From Devosia sp. (GTDB taxonomy: Bacteria > Pseudomonadota > Alphaproteobacteria > Rhizobiales > Devosiaceae), in NCBI GenBank assembly GCA_015234425.1, contig JADGNE010000030.1, positions 124,001 to 188,000 on the forward strand: a stretch of 64,000 nt of DNA, given 5' to 3'. Below are positions 45,237 through 53,912 of the stretch, in pieces. The notes beneath the pieces were generated by a model, which saw nothing but the letters and a program-made list of their open reading frames with translations, was not told the origin of the DNA and did not search any database. Positions within the stretch are counted from its first letter, which is position 1, and every line of letters starts with the position of its first letter. Both the position numbers and the translations under genes were made by a program.

Positions 45237-45625
45237 GCCGTCATTGCCGTGTCTTTGTCGCGGCCGATGCGGCCGAGATGGGTGAAGGAAAAGCCCTCCG
45301 GCGATTTCAGCCCATAGCCGAGCATGCGGTCAAAGCCGACATGAGCCATAAGCAGCGCGCCGATGCCCGCCAGGCCAGGCAGGCCCGCGACGAGGCCGAT
45401 CGCCAGGATCAGGGCGCCCGTGCCGTAGAGGTGGAGCAGATTGTAGATCTGCGCACCGATCCTTGCGCCCAGGAGATAGCCTAGAAATCCGAGGTCGGGG
45501 CCAAAGAAGACGAGCAGCATGGCCCACCAGGCGAGGCCCGGCTCGAGATGGTCAAAGACGAGGGTCAGGGCCGAAAGAAAGACCAGCCCGCCCTCAATGC
45601 GCTGCCAGATGATTGCGTGAGACAT
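45233..45625 (-). CDS. DUF4260 membrane protein
   Basis: 130 residues with about four hydrophobic segments: RIEGGLVFLSALTLVFDH, AWWAMLLVFFGPDLGFLGYL, GARIGAQIYNLLHLYGTG and GALLMAHVGFDRMLGYGLKSPEGF. The last motif identifies the DUF4260 family (GYGLK). Function unknown. It starts at 45625 and is divergent from a LysR gene across 89 bases, so it is probably the LysR target. Overlaps cpdR at the stops. Confidence 0.88.
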   Translation of the reverse strand: MSHAIIWQRIEGGLVFLSALTLVFDHLEPGLAWWAMLLVFFGPDLGFLGYLLGARIGAQIYNLLHLYGTGALILAIGLVAGLPGLAGIGALLMAHVGFDRMLGYGLKSPEGFSFTHLGRIGRDKDTAMTA

Positions 45626-45714
45626 GGTGTGTCGCTCCCTGTTTGCTGAGCAACAAAATGGGCGATACACTGGCGCATGGCGAATGGCAGAATATCGAGG
45701 TCAGATATTCAAAA

Positions 45715-46629
45715 ATGAATGGCGTAGCAGATTGGAGCCTGTGGCGGACATTTGCGGCGGTGGTCGAGCATGGGTCGCTGTCCGGTGCCGGGCGGGCGCT
45801 GGGGATCAGTCAGCCGACAATCGGGCGACATGTGGAAATGCTGGAAGCCCAGCTTGGTCTGTCGCTCTTCGAACGCACATTGAGCGGGCTCAAGCCGAAT
45901 ACGGATGCGCTCAGGCTTTATGAGCCGGTCAAACAGGCGCAGGCTTCGCTGGCCCAGGCCGCAATTCTGGCGCAGGGGGCGCAGAGCCAGGCGGGCGGCA
46001 CGGTGCGGATCACGGCCAGCACCATCATTTCAAACTATGTGCTCCCCGCCATTCTGGCGCGGGTGCGGGAGCGTCATCCGGCCATAGCGCTCGAGATTGT
46101 CCCCTCCGATTCGGCCGAGAATCTCCTGATGCGCGAGGCCGATATTGCGCTGCGCATGTTCCGTCCGACGCAGCTCGAGCTTGTGACGCGGCATCTGGGC
46201 GATATCGCCATCGTGCCGGTAGCGCATGAACGCTATCTCGCCCGCCGCGGCCGGCCGACTACGCTCGACGAATTGCTCTCCCATGAACTCATCGGGCTTG
46301 ATCGCTCGGACGCCATTATCGACCATGTGCGAAAACTGGGGCATGCCATTAGCCGCGACAATTTCCCGCTGCGCTCGGATGACCAGACCCATCTCTGGGA
46401 ACTGGTGAAGGCCGGGCTTGGTATCGGTTTTGGCCAGCAAAACCTGGCAAATGCCACGCCGGGGCTCGTCGCCCTGCCGATCGATATCAAGGTGCCGGCC
46501 CTGCCGCTGTGGCTGACCACGCACAGGGAGTTGTTCACCTCGCACCGGATTCGTGTCATCTATGATGCTGTCGCGGAGGGATTGGGCGACTATATCAGGG
46601 ACAGTTCATCCTCCCCGGGGAGCCGATAG
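45715..46629 (+). CDS. LysR family transcriptional regulator
   Basis: 304 residues. Winged helix at the N-terminus: DWSLWRTFAAVVEHGSLSGAGRALGISQPTIGRHVEMLEAQLG, followed by a periplasmic-binding-protein-like co-inducer domain from about 90. The start ATG 45715 is chosen because sequence upstream is the divergent gene's promoter region. It should regulate the DUF4260 gene and itself. Downstream, with gaps of 5, 41 and 35 bases, follow HIG1, adenosyltransferase and rhomboid genes, so part of a longer transcript is possible. Co-inducer unknown. Confidence 0.93.
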   Translation: MNGVADWSLWRTFAAVVEHGSLSGAGRALGISQPTIGRHVEMLEAQLGLSLFERTLSGLKPNTDALRLYEPVKQAQASLAQAAILAQGAQSQAGGTVRITASTIISNYVLPAILARVRERHPAIALEIVPSDSAENLLMREADIALRMFRPTQLELVTRHLGDIAIVPVAHERYLARRGRPTTLDELLSHELIGLDRSDAIIDHVRKLGHAISRDNFPLRSDDQTHLWELVKAGLGIGFGQQNLANATPGLVALPIDIKVPALPLWLTTHRELFTSHRIRVIYDAVAEGLGDYIRDSSSSPGSR

Positions 46630-46634
46630 GCGCT

Positions 46635-46841
46635 ATGCAAACATTTCTCAACATCGCCATTGCCCTTGCCCTTATCTTCGTGGTCGTCGTGCTCGGCATG
46701 GGACTATGGAACATGGTCAAGGGTGGGCCAGGCAATACCAGCCAGAAGCTGATGCGCCTGCGTGTCATGGGCCAGGGCGTTGCCCTCGTGCTGCTGATGG
46801 CGGCCCTCTTCTTTTTTGGCAGCAATGGCGGCGGCAGCTAA
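46635..46841 (+). CDS. Twin transmembrane (HIG1 domain) protein
   Basis: 68 residues, two hydrophobic helices (about 4-24 and 47-63) joined by a Lys/Arg-rich loop with KLMRLRVMGQGVAL, the core of the HIG1 (hypoxia-induced) domain that in mitochondria acts in respiratory supercomplexes. It follows the LysR gene by 5 bases and precedes the adenosyltransferase. Function in bacteria is not established. Confidence 0.82.
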   Translation: MQTFLNIAIALALIFVVVVLGMGLWNMVKGGPGNTSQKLMRLRVMGQGVALVLLMAALFFFGSNGGGS

Positions 46842-46882
46842 GCCGCCTACCAGGAACACGGACGCCAAGGCACTGGTGCAGC

Positions 46883-47476
46883 ATGGTCAAAATCAACAAG
46901 ATCTATACGCGGACCGGGGATGACGGCACGACCGGGCTTGTGCGTGGACCGCGACGCACCAAGCACGATCTGCGCATCGAGGCCTATGGCACGGTGGAAG
47001 AAGCCAATGCCTTCATCGGCCATGCCCGGCTGACGAGCACCACCATGCCCAAGGTCGACAACGTGCTGTCGCGGGTGCAGAACGATCTCTTCGATGTTGG
47101 TTCAGATCTGGCGACGCCCGGGGCAGATGATGCCGACGCCGAATACCCATCGCTGCGGGTGCGGGCGGTGCAGACCGACTGGCTTGAAAAGCAGATCGAC
47201 CATTTCAACGCCGACCTCAGGCCACTGACGAGCTTCATCTTGCCCGGTGGCACGCCGCTGTCGGGGGCGCTGCATATTGCCCGCACGGTCACGCGGCGGG
47301 CCGAGCGGCTGGTGTCTGCACTGGTCGAGATTGAGCCGGAGACAAGCCCGGAAGCGCTGCGCTATCTCAACCGACTGTCGGATCTTCTGTTCGTGCTGGG
47401 ACGCGTCGCCAATTCCAATGGCGAAAAGGACGTCTTGTGGGTGCCGGGCAATTATGGTGACGTCAGGAAAGGCTGA
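46883..47476 (+). CDS. Cob(I)yrinic acid a,c-diamide adenosyltransferase (PduO type)
   Basis: 197 residues. Adds the adenosyl group to cobalamin. The ATP-binding N-terminus is KIYTRTGDDGTTGL, followed by the family Arg and Asp residues in RIEAYGTVEEANAFIGH, the SGALHIARTVTRRAERLV motif and the C-terminal RYLNRLSDLLFVLGR. ATG 46883 replaces a long upstream frame that lies in the LysR and HIG1 genes. No cobalamin riboswitch is seen in the short gap before it. Confidence 0.92.
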   Translation: MVKINKIYTRTGDDGTTGLVRGPRRTKHDLRIEAYGTVEEANAFIGHARLTSTTMPKVDNVLSRVQNDLFDVGSDLATPGADDADAEYPSLRVRAVQTDWLEKQIDHFNADLRPLTSFILPGGTPLSGALHIARTVTRRAERLVSALVEIEPETSPEALRYLNRLSDLLFVLGRVANSNGEKDVLWVPGNYGDVRKG

Positions 47477-47511
47477 ACAGTCGTCGGCCGCCCGCTTCAG
47501 GAAGGGCCGCT

Positions 47512-48195
47512 ATGTTTTTGCCGCTGCATGACTTCAACCCGCACCGCCATGTCGATTTTCCCTATGTCACTTACGGGCTGATCGCCGTTACGGTGCTGGT
47601 CTATCTCGTCCAGGCCATGCTGCCGCCATCGGCCTTCGATCAGGCAACGATCAATTTCGGCATGATCCCGATCGTGGTGCGCGATCTCTATCCGCAGCCG
47701 GTCGCCTGGCTGCCCGACTGGGCGAACCTCGTCACCTATGCGTTTCTCCATGCGGACTGGCTGCATCTTCTTACAAACATGCTGTTCCTCTGGGTATTCG
47801 GGGACAATATCGAGGATGCGCTCGGCCATTTTCGTTTCCTGATCTTCTACTTCGCCTGCGCCATCTTGGCCGCGCTCGCCCATCTCCTCTTCAATCTTGA
47901 TGGCAATGGGCCGCTGATCGGGGCCTCCGGCGCCGTGGCCGGGGTGATGGGGGCCTACATCCTCCTGTTTCCCCACGTCAGGGTGTTCGTGCTGGCAAAG
48001 ATCGTCTGGATGATCCCGCTGCCGGTGCCGGCCTTCTTGATGCTCGGTTTCTGGGTGGCCAGCCAGCTGTTCTACGCCCTGTTCGCATCCGGCGAGCCTG
48101 TGGCGTGGTGGGCGCATGTAGGCGGCTTTGTCGCCGGGGTTGCGCTGGCGCCGCTGTTGCGACGGCGCGGTGTCAAACTTTTCGGTGGGCGATAG
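47512..48195 (+). CDS. Rhomboid family intramembrane serine protease
   Basis: 227 residues with about six transmembrane segments. The nucleophile Ser lies in LIGASGAVAGVMGAY (about residue 141) and the catalytic His in WAHVGGFVAGVALAPLL (about 200). The oxyanion-supporting Asn and His are consistent with NHLF-type motifs: WLHLLTNMLFLWVFGDNIED precedes the Ser. Substrate unknown. Last of the LysR-HIG1-adenosyltransferase string, 35 bases after the adenosyltransferase gene. Confidence 0.92.
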   Translation: MFLPLHDFNPHRHVDFPYVTYGLIAVTVLVYLVQAMLPPSAFDQATINFGMIPIVVRDLYPQPVAWLPDWANLVTYAFLHADWLHLLTNMLFLWVFGDNIEDALGHFRFLIFYFACAILAALAHLLFNLDGNGPLIGASGAVAGVMGAYILLFPHVRVFVLAKIVWMIPLPVPAFLMLGFWVASQLFYALFASGEPVAWWAHVGGFVAGVALAPLLRRRGVKLFGGR

Positions 48196-48318
48196 ACAAT
48201 TGTTGCGGGGTGTCCCGGCGCAATAGTCTGTCCTCGGGAGGCGTCGCGGAGGGCTTTATTTACCCTCATCGGCTAGGGTCGCGGCAGTTCGTCAGTATTG
48301 CGTTTGGGACCAAAGCCT

Positions 48319-48501
48319 ATGGAAGCCGATCTCGCTTCGACCCTTATTGCTGCGCGCTCCAGCGCCACGCAGCATTCCGTGCAATTGGCCGTGGTCAAGA
48401 AAGCCCATGACATGCAGACGCAGCTGCTCGACATGCTGCTGCAGCCGCCCCAGGCAGTCCTGCCGCCCGGACAGGGCGGGAATGTGGACAAGACGGCCTG
48501 A
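48319..48501 (+). CDS. YjfB-like putative motility protein
   Basis: 60 residues: MEADLASTLIAARSSATQ, VQLAVVKKAHDMQTQLLDMLLQ and a Pro/Gly-rich tail. The pattern LA-x-V-K-KA-x-DMQ-x-QL matches the small YjfB family linked to motility. ATG 48319 is chosen over an upstream open stretch. It is on its own, 123 bases after the rhomboid gene. Function unproven. Confidence 0.65.
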   Translation: MEADLASTLIAARSSATQHSVQLAVVKKAHDMQTQLLDMLLQPPQAVLPPGQGGNVDKTA

Positions 48502-48616
48502 TTTTTTGGGTTTTGGGAGCGGTGGGCTGAGGGCGCAGCATTCGCGCATAGCGCTCATGGCCTTGTGTCCTGAAATGGCTCCACCGGAGCGATTTTGCGG
48601 GTGGCCGGAGCCTAAG

Positions 48617-48738
48617 CCCCCCTCACCCTAGCCCTCTCCCAAAGGGGCGAGGGGACTAGATTGTGTTCGGGGAGAAATCTCTGCAAACCCACCGGCCCAA
48701 TTCCCTCGCCCCTTGGGGAGAGAGTTAGGGTGAGGGGG
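48617..48738. repeat. Large imperfect inverted repeat (REP/BIME-like)
   Basis: Two arms of about 38 bases (48617-48654 and 48701-48738) are near-perfect reverse complements, each itself folding through CCCTCTCCC/GGGGCGAGGG. The spacer is about 46 bases. The same unit appears once more at 61.77 kb and a diverged form at 36.96 kb. It lies just after the end of tlpA and may act as its terminator. Confidence 0.8.
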
Positions 48739-48742
48739 CGTT

Positions 48743-49405
48743 CTAGCCGCGCAAGCCCAAAAGAGCGTCGATGACGGCGCGGCCGTCCTTGCTGTGCCAT
48801 TCGGCCGGGCCCTGGAGGACGGCGAGTTCGCAACCTTCCGGATCGAGCAGGAGTGTTGCCGGCAGCCCGACAGCGACGGCTTCGCGCTTGAGGCGATCAA
48901 AGGCGGCGAAGGTGTTGTCGGCATAGAGGGGCAGGTTCTTGAACTGGCCCTCGTCCAGAAACTGCTGAGCCTTTTCGAGCCCGCTGTCGCCGATGTCGAG
49001 ATTGATCGGCACCACCATGAATTTATCGGAATTATAGTCGGTGGCGATTTCGTCCAGGGCCGGCATTTCCTCGCGGCAGGGGACGCACCAGCTGGCCCAG
49101 AAGTTGACCAGCAGGGACTTGCCGGAGAAATCGGCCATGGTCATGGCCTTGCCGGTTTCGTCCTTGAAAGCCATGTCGGCATAGCCGCGGCCCTGTCCGG
49201 TGCCGTTGAGCGCGGCCAGTTCACCGACTGCGGCCGCACCGACAATCTGTGCCGCTGCGACATTGATGGGGCAGGAGTTGGCCGAGGCGGCATTGCCGAG
49301 ATAAAACCACGCCGCTATAGCTACGCCCATTCCGGCCAGACCCAACCCCAGCACGTACGGCATATTGTTCCGACCGGCTGGTGGGGTGGTGGTTGGCTTC
49401 GACAT
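48743..49405 (-). CDS. tlpA: TlpA-type membrane-anchored thiol:disulfide oxidoreductase
   Basis: 220 residues. One N-terminal transmembrane helix (about 16-37) anchors a periplasmic thioredoxin-like domain with the reducing active site WCVPC (106-110) and the cis-Pro segment [13 protein letters not shown] near 190. TlpA proteins maintain reduced cysteines for cytochrome oxidase or c-type cytochrome assembly. ATG 49405 starts [11 protein letters not shown]. It is divergent from argH with only 22 bases between the start codons, a common Rhizobiales arrangement. Confidence 0.92.
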   Translation of the reverse strand: MSKPTTTPPAGRNNMPYVLGLGLAGMGVAIAAWFYLGNAASANSCPINVAAAQIVGAAAVGELAALNGTGQGRGYADMAFKDETGKAMTMADFSGKSLLVNFWASWCVPCREEMPALDEIATDYNSDKFMVVPINLDIGDSGLEKAQQFLDEGQFKNLPLYADNTFAAFDRLKREAVAVGLPATLLLDPEGCELAVLQGPAEWHSKDGRAVIDALLGLRG

Positions 49406-49427
49406 GGACTTCTCCGAAAGGTATCCG

Positions 49428-50876
49428 ATGAGCAACAAGATGTGGGGCGGACGCTTCGCCACCGGCCCCGACGCCATCATGGAAGAGATCAACGCTTCGA
49501 TCGGATTCGATCAGCGCCTCTACCGCCAGGATATTGCCGGATCAAAGGCCCATGCGACAATGCTCGAAGCAACGGGCATTTTGACGCGAGAGGATCGCGA
49601 CGCCATTCTGGCCGGTCTAGACGAGGTGCTCGCCGAAATCGAGAACGGCACGTTCACATTCTCGCGGGCTCTGGAAGACATCCACATGAACGTGGAAAGC
49701 CGGCTGCGCGAAAAGATCGGCGATGCCGCGGGGCGCCTGCATACGGCGCGTTCGCGCAATGACCAGGTTGCCACCGATTTCCGCCTCTATGTGCGCGATA
49801 CCATTGATCATCTCGTCGTGCAGATCGAGACGCTGCAGCTTGGTCTGGTCAAACGCGCCGAGGAAGAAGCCGAGACTATCCTTCCTGGTTTTACCCACCT
49901 CCAGAACGCCCAGCCGGTGACCTTTGGCCATCATCTCCTGGCCTATGTGGAAATGCTCGGCCGCGACGCGGGCCGTCTGGTCGACGCGCGAAAGCGCCTC
50001 AACGAGAACCCGCTGGGCTCGGCTGCGCTCGCCGGCACGCCCTATCCGATCAATCGTGACATGACCGCTGCGGCGCTGGGCTTTGATCGCCCGACCGCCA
50101 ATTCGCTCGATGCCGTCTCCGATCGCGATTTTATTCTTGAGACGCTGGCCGCTGCTGCGATCTGCGCCATGCACCTCTCGCGTTTTGCCGAGGAAATGGT
50201 GATCTGGTCGAGCGCCCAGTTCAGCTTCATCAAGCTCTCGGACAAGTTCACTACCGGCTCGTCCATCATGCCGCAGAAGCGCAATCCGGACGCTGCCGAG
50301 CTGGTGCGTGCCAAGATCGGCCGCATCATGGGCTCGCTCAATTCCCTGCTTGTGGTGATGAAGGGCCTTCCGCTGGCCTATTCCAAGGACATGCAGGAAG
50401 ACAAGGAAGTGGCCTTCGACGCGCTCGATGCGCTCTCCTTGTCACTGGCGGCGATGACCGGCATGGTCGCCGACATGCAGCCCAACCGCGAAAAGATGCA
50501 TGCATCAGCTTCGGCCGGGTTCTCGACGGCCACCGACGTGGCCGACTGGCTGGTGAAGGAGCTCAACATTCCGTTCCGCGACGCGCACCACATCACCGGG
50601 CAGGTCGTGGCGCTGGCGGAATCCAAGAATTGCGGCCTTGAGGGTCTGACCATCGAGGATTTCAAGTCCATCGACGAGCGTATCGACAGCCGCATCCACA
50701 AGGTGCTCACTGTCGAAGCTTCGGTTGCGGCGCGAAAGTCCTATGGCGGCACTGCCCCGGCCAATGTTGTCGTGCAGGCGGCGCGCTGGAAGAGCCTTCT
50801 TACCGGCGAGACCCACGAGCCGCTCGCCCTCAAGGGCCGGAAGCATGACAGCCATGGCGATGGCGGGGTTGAATAA
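49428..50876 (+). CDS. argH: Argininosuccinate lyase
   Basis: Last step of arginine synthesis: argininosuccinate to arginine and fumarate. 482 residues. Visible family blocks: [53 protein letters not shown] and the signature [12 protein letters not shown] (about residue 277) with the loop Ser. ATG 49428 is preferred to an upstream frame that overlaps tlpA. A hairpin and the second chaC gene follow. Confidence 0.97.
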   Translation: MSNKMWGGRFATGPDAIMEEINASIGFDQRLYRQDIAGSKAHATMLEATGILTREDRDAILAGLDEVLAEIENGTFTFSRALEDIHMNVESRLREKIGDAAGRLHTARSRNDQVATDFRLYVRDTIDHLVVQIETLQLGLVKRAEEEAETILPGFTHLQNAQPVTFGHHLLAYVEMLGRDAGRLVDARKRLNENPLGSAALAGTPYPINRDMTAAALGFDRPTANSLDAVSDRDFILETLAAAAICAMHLSRFAEEMVIWSSAQFSFIKLSDKFTTGSSIMPQKRNPDAAELVRAKIGRIMGSLNSLLVVMKGLPLAYSKDMQEDKEVAFDALDALSLSLAAMTGMVADMQPNREKMHASASAGFSTATDVADWLVKELNIPFRDAHHITGQVVALAESKNCGLEGLTIEDFKSIDERIDSRIHKVLTVEASVAARKSYGGTAPANVVVQAARWKSLLTGETHEPLALKGRKHDSHGDGGVE

Positions 50877-50900
50877 GAAAGACGAATAGACCACGCTTGG

Positions 50901-50925
50901 CCTTCTTCCCGCGCTGGGAAGAAGG
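50901..50925 (+). promoter_or_regulatory. Perfect hairpin over the ribosome site of the second chaC
   Basis: CCTTCTTCCC (50901-50910) and GGGAAGAAGG (50916-50925) form a 10-bp stem with a GCGCT loop. The 3' arm contains the AAGG of the AAGGAG ribosome site, so the structure could mask it; it could also be part of an argH terminator. Confidence 0.5.
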
Positions 50926-50928
50926 AGT

Positions 50929-51651
50929 GTGTTTACGACGAGACAGCTGCGGCAGATGCGCCTTACGGCGCGGCATGTCGCCTATCTCCAGCCTGACGAA
51001 GTGCTGGAAGGCCTGCCCGCGCCGCCGGAAGGCATGCGGGCGGCAGCGCCAGAAGATCATGTGGCCACCATCGCGAGTCTTTTCGGCGAAGAAGCCCATG
51101 ACGAGACCTGGGTGTTTGCCTATGGGTCGCTGATCTGGAAGCCGGCCTGCGAACATGTCGAAATCCGCACCGGCACCCTGCACGGCCGGCATCGCGCCTT
51201 TTGTCTTGGCTGGAACCGACAGCACCGGGGCAGCGAGACCACTCCTGGGCTGATGCTGGCGCTTGATCGTGGCGGCTCCTGCAAGGGCGCGCTCTACCGG
51301 CTGCCGCCAGACCGGCGGGACGAAAACCTCATCAAACTGTTTGAGCGTGAAATGGGCTGGCTGCCCTCGGCCTTTCCGCCACGCATGGTCAATGTGCGCT
51401 CGGGCGAGCGGACGATCCGGGCGCTGACCTTCTGCATCGATCGCAATTCGGGCCGCTATGTTTCCGGACTGACGGAGGAGGCGATTGCCGACGTGCTGGC
51501 GCGGGCGGTGGGGACGCGTGGCTCAATGGCCGAATATCTCCACGCCACGGTCGAGCATCTCGAACAGTTGGGCATTCATGATGCCCATTTGTGGCGGTTG
51601 CAGAAGCTGGTGGCCGAGCGGATCGAGGCGGCCTATGAGGCCGGACGATAA
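50929..51651 (+). CDS. ChaC-type gamma-glutamylcyclotransferase, long paralogue
   Basis: 240 residues, longer than the 40.1-kb copy by an N-terminal extension of about 55 residues. The family loop is VFAYGSLIWKPACE, the segment FCLGWNRQHRGSETTPGLML follows, and the catalytic Glu region is KLFEREMGWLP. The start is uncertain: GTG 50929 is too close to its AAGGAG site, and ATG 50956 (MRLTARHVAYL) is an alternative. The glycine-rich active-site loop is intact, so enzyme activity is likely. Confidence 0.88.
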   Translation: MFTTRQLRQMRLTARHVAYLQPDEVLEGLPAPPEGMRAAAPEDHVATIASLFGEEAHDETWVFAYGSLIWKPACEHVEIRTGTLHGRHRAFCLGWNRQHRGSETTPGLMLALDRGGSCKGALYRLPPDRRDENLIKLFEREMGWLPSAFPPRMVNVRSGERTIRALTFCIDRNSGRYVSGLTEEAIADVLARAVGTRGSMAEYLHATVEHLEQLGIHDAHLWRLQKLVAERIEAAYEAGR

Positions 51652-51755
51652 GGCCGCTTTTGTTTTCCGTGAACTTCCCTTACGGAAACGATGAGTTCAT
51701 TTCACATTCTGGCGTCACCTGCTGGTAGCGCCTCGACCGGAATATCAGGGGCAAG

Positions 51756-53015
51756 ATGGTCCATCATTTCACCCATCGCGACGGCGTACTTTTTGCCGAG
51801 GACGTCAATGTCAACGAACTGGCCGAAAAGGTCGGAACGCCGTTCTACGTCTATTCGGCAGCAACACTGCGCCGCCATGTCCGCGTGGTGCGCGAGGCCT
51901 TTGCCGGCATCGACATGGTGATGGCCTATGCGATGAAGGCCAATTCCAACCAGGCGGTGCTCAAGCTGATGGCCGCTGAAGGCTGTGGTGCCGACGTGGT
52001 TTCGGGCGGTGAATTGCAGCGGGCGCTGGCCGCCGGCATTCCGGCCGAAAAGATCGTGTTCTCGGGTGTCGCCAAGACCGTCGCGGAAATGCGCCAGGGC
52101 CTCGAGGCTGGCATCAAGTGTTTTAACGTCGAGAGCGAGCCCGAACTGGAACGCCTTTCGATGGTGGCTTCGGATCTGGGGCTGACCGCCAAGGTGTCGG
52201 TCCGCGTCAATCCCGACGTCGATGCGCGCACCCATGCGAAAATCTCGACGGGCAAGAGCGAGAACAAGTTCGGCATTTCCTACAAGCGCGCCCGCGAGGT
52301 CTATAAGCGCATCGCCGAGCTGCCCAATATCGTGGCGGTGGGCGTCGACATGCATATCGGCAGCCAGATCACCGATCTCGAGCCGTTCGGCAATGCCTTT
52401 GGGCTGATGGCGGAGCTCGTGACGGCGCTGCGCGACGATGGGCATGATATCCATCACGTCGATATCGGCGGCGGCCTCGGCATTCCCTACAATGTCGATG
52501 AGGCAGCACCGCCCCATCCGAACGCTTATGCGGCGGTGGTGCGCGATAAGGTGGGGCAGCTCGGGTGCTCGCTGGTGATCGAGCCGGGCCGCCTGCTCGT
52601 TGGCAATGCCGGCATCCTCGTCACCAAGGTCGAATATGTGAAGGAAGGCGAAGCAAATTTCATCATCGTCGACGCGGCGATGAATGATCTTCTCCGCCCG
52701 ACACTCTACGAAGCCCACCACGATATCCAGCCGGTCAATCCTTCCAATCTGCCGCCGATTACCGGCGACATCGTCGGACCTGTCTGTGAAACCGGCGACT
52801 ATCTCGCCAAGGGCCGCACCATCGCTGGTGTCAAGGAAGGCGACCTTCTCGCGGTGATGAGCGCCGGCGCTTATGGGGCGGTGATGGCCTCGACCTATAA
52901 TTCGCGGCCGCTGATCCCCGAAGTGCTGGTGGACGGCGGCCGCTGGCATGCGATCCGCCCGCGCAAGAGCATTGACGAGCTCATCGCGCTCGACAGCGTC
53001 CCTGATTGGGTTTGA
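51756..53015 (+). CDS. lysA: Diaminopimelate decarboxylase
   Basis: Last step of lysine synthesis: meso-diaminopimelate to L-lysine and CO2. 419 residues, alanine-racemase-type fold III PLP enzyme. The cofactor Lys is Lys61 in AYAMKANSNQAV, the Gly-rich phosphate loop is IGGGLGIPYN, and the Cys that enters the partner's active site is in GPVCETGDYLAKG. The tail LIALDSVPDWV is family-typical. Terminator follows. It forms the usual tlpA-argH-...-lysA order but with chaC, not a lipoprotein, between. Confidence 0.96.
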   Translation: MVHHFTHRDGVLFAEDVNVNELAEKVGTPFYVYSAATLRRHVRVVREAFAGIDMVMAYAMKANSNQAVLKLMAAEGCGADVVSGGELQRALAAGIPAEKIVFSGVAKTVAEMRQGLEAGIKCFNVESEPELERLSMVASDLGLTAKVSVRVNPDVDARTHAKISTGKSENKFGISYKRAREVYKRIAELPNIVAVGVDMHIGSQITDLEPFGNAFGLMAELVTALRDDGHDIHHVDIGGGLGIPYNVDEAAPPHPNAYAAVVRDKVGQLGCSLVIEPGRLLVGNAGILVTKVEYVKEGEANFIIVDAAMNDLLRPTLYEAHHDIQPVNPSNLPPITGDIVGPVCETGDYLAKGRTIAGVKEGDLLAVMSAGAYGAVMASTYNSRPLIPEVLVDGGRWHAIRPRKSIDELIALDSVPDWV

Positions 53016-53020
53016 GTTCA

Positions 53021-53045
53021 AGGCGCCGCTCAGCGGCGCCTTTTT
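53021..53045 (+). terminator. Rho-independent terminator after lysA
   Basis: Self-complementary AGGCGCCGCT/AGCGGCGCCT, tight loop, then TTTTTCTTT. Strong. Confidence 0.92.
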
Positions 53046-53063
53046 CTTTCAGTGGAACGCGTC

Positions 53064-53912
53064 CTAAAACCCCAGCTGCCGCCGAACGTCTTGCGCCGTC
53101 ACGCCCTGGGCGCGCAGATCGGCGAGGGTTTGGGAGTCTTTTGATTTGCTCAGCTTCTGGCCGCTGTCGTCGAGAAGCAGGCGGTGGAAGTGATAATAGG
53201 GCGTGGGCACGCCGAGCAGCATCTGCAGAAGCACATGAATGTCGGTGGCGGCCTCCATGTCGCGGCCGCGGGTGACGTGGGTGACGCCCTGATCCGCGTC
53301 ATCCACCACGACGCTCAAGTGATAGCTCGTGGGCGTATCCTTGCGCTGCAGCACCACATCGCCCCAGCGCTGCGGGCGGGCATAGCGGATTTGCGGGCGG
53401 TCCAGAATGGTCGGCCCGATCACTGAAAAAGACAGCGGGCCGGTCAGCGCCATTGCTGCTTCGACATCGAGACGAAACTGGACGGGGTCACCGCGCTCGA
53501 GCCGTTCGATCCGTTCGGCATTGGAGAGGTGCCGACAGGTGCCTGGATAGAGTGGCGCGCCTTCCGGATCTTTTTCACTCGACTGCGCGGCAATATCGGC
53601 TCGGCTGCAAAAGCAGGGATAAAGTAGATCCATGGCGCGCAGGCGGTTGGCTGCGTCCATGTAGATGTCGAACCGGTCGGACTGGTGCATCACCGGCTCG
53701 GGCCAGCTTAATCCCAACCAATGAAGATCCTCGAAGATCGCGGCGGTAAATTCGGGTTTACATCGGTTGGTGTCGATGTCCTCGATGCGTAAATGCGCTG
53801 TACCACCCAGGAGTTCGGCGGCGCGCCAGGTGACAAGCGCAGACAGGGCGTGGCCGAGATGCAAGCGGCCATTGGGACTGGGGGCGAAACGGAGAAGCGG
53901 CTTTTTGGACAT
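53064..53912 (-). CDS. gluQ: Glutamyl-Q tRNA(Asp) synthetase
   Basis: 282 residues, a truncated class I synthetase lacking the anticodon domain; it attaches Glu to the queuosine base of tRNA-Asp. The HIGH-like motif is FAPSPNGRLHLGHAL and the KMSKS-like motif is GQKLSKSKDS near residue 245. The Zn ligands lie in CFCSRADI and YPGTCRH. ATG 53912 begins MSKKPLLRFAPSPNG; upstream in-frame ATGs (53930, 53957) are less likely. The start codon overlaps that of the DNA glycosylase gene on the other strand within CATG. Confidence 0.93.
   Translation of the reverse strand: MSKKPLLRFAPSPNGRLHLGHALSALVTWRAAELLGGTAHLRIEDIDTNRCKPEFTAAIFEDLHWLGLSWPEPVMHQSDRFDIYMDAANRLRAMDLLYPCFCSRADIAAQSSEKDPEGAPLYPGTCRHLSNAERIERLERGDPVQFRLDVEAAMALTGPLSFSVIGPTILDRPQIRYARPQRWGDVVLQRKDTPTSYHLSVVVDDADQGVTHVTRGRDMEAATDIHVLLQMLLGVPTPYYHFHRLLLDDSGQKLSKSKDSQTLADLRAQGVTAQDVRRQLGF

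Noticed and set aside
51652..51755. Small lipoprotein gene between argH and lysA, as seen in other Rhizobiales
   Set aside because: No lipobox or open frame of sensible composition in this 104-base gap; chaC occupies the position instead.
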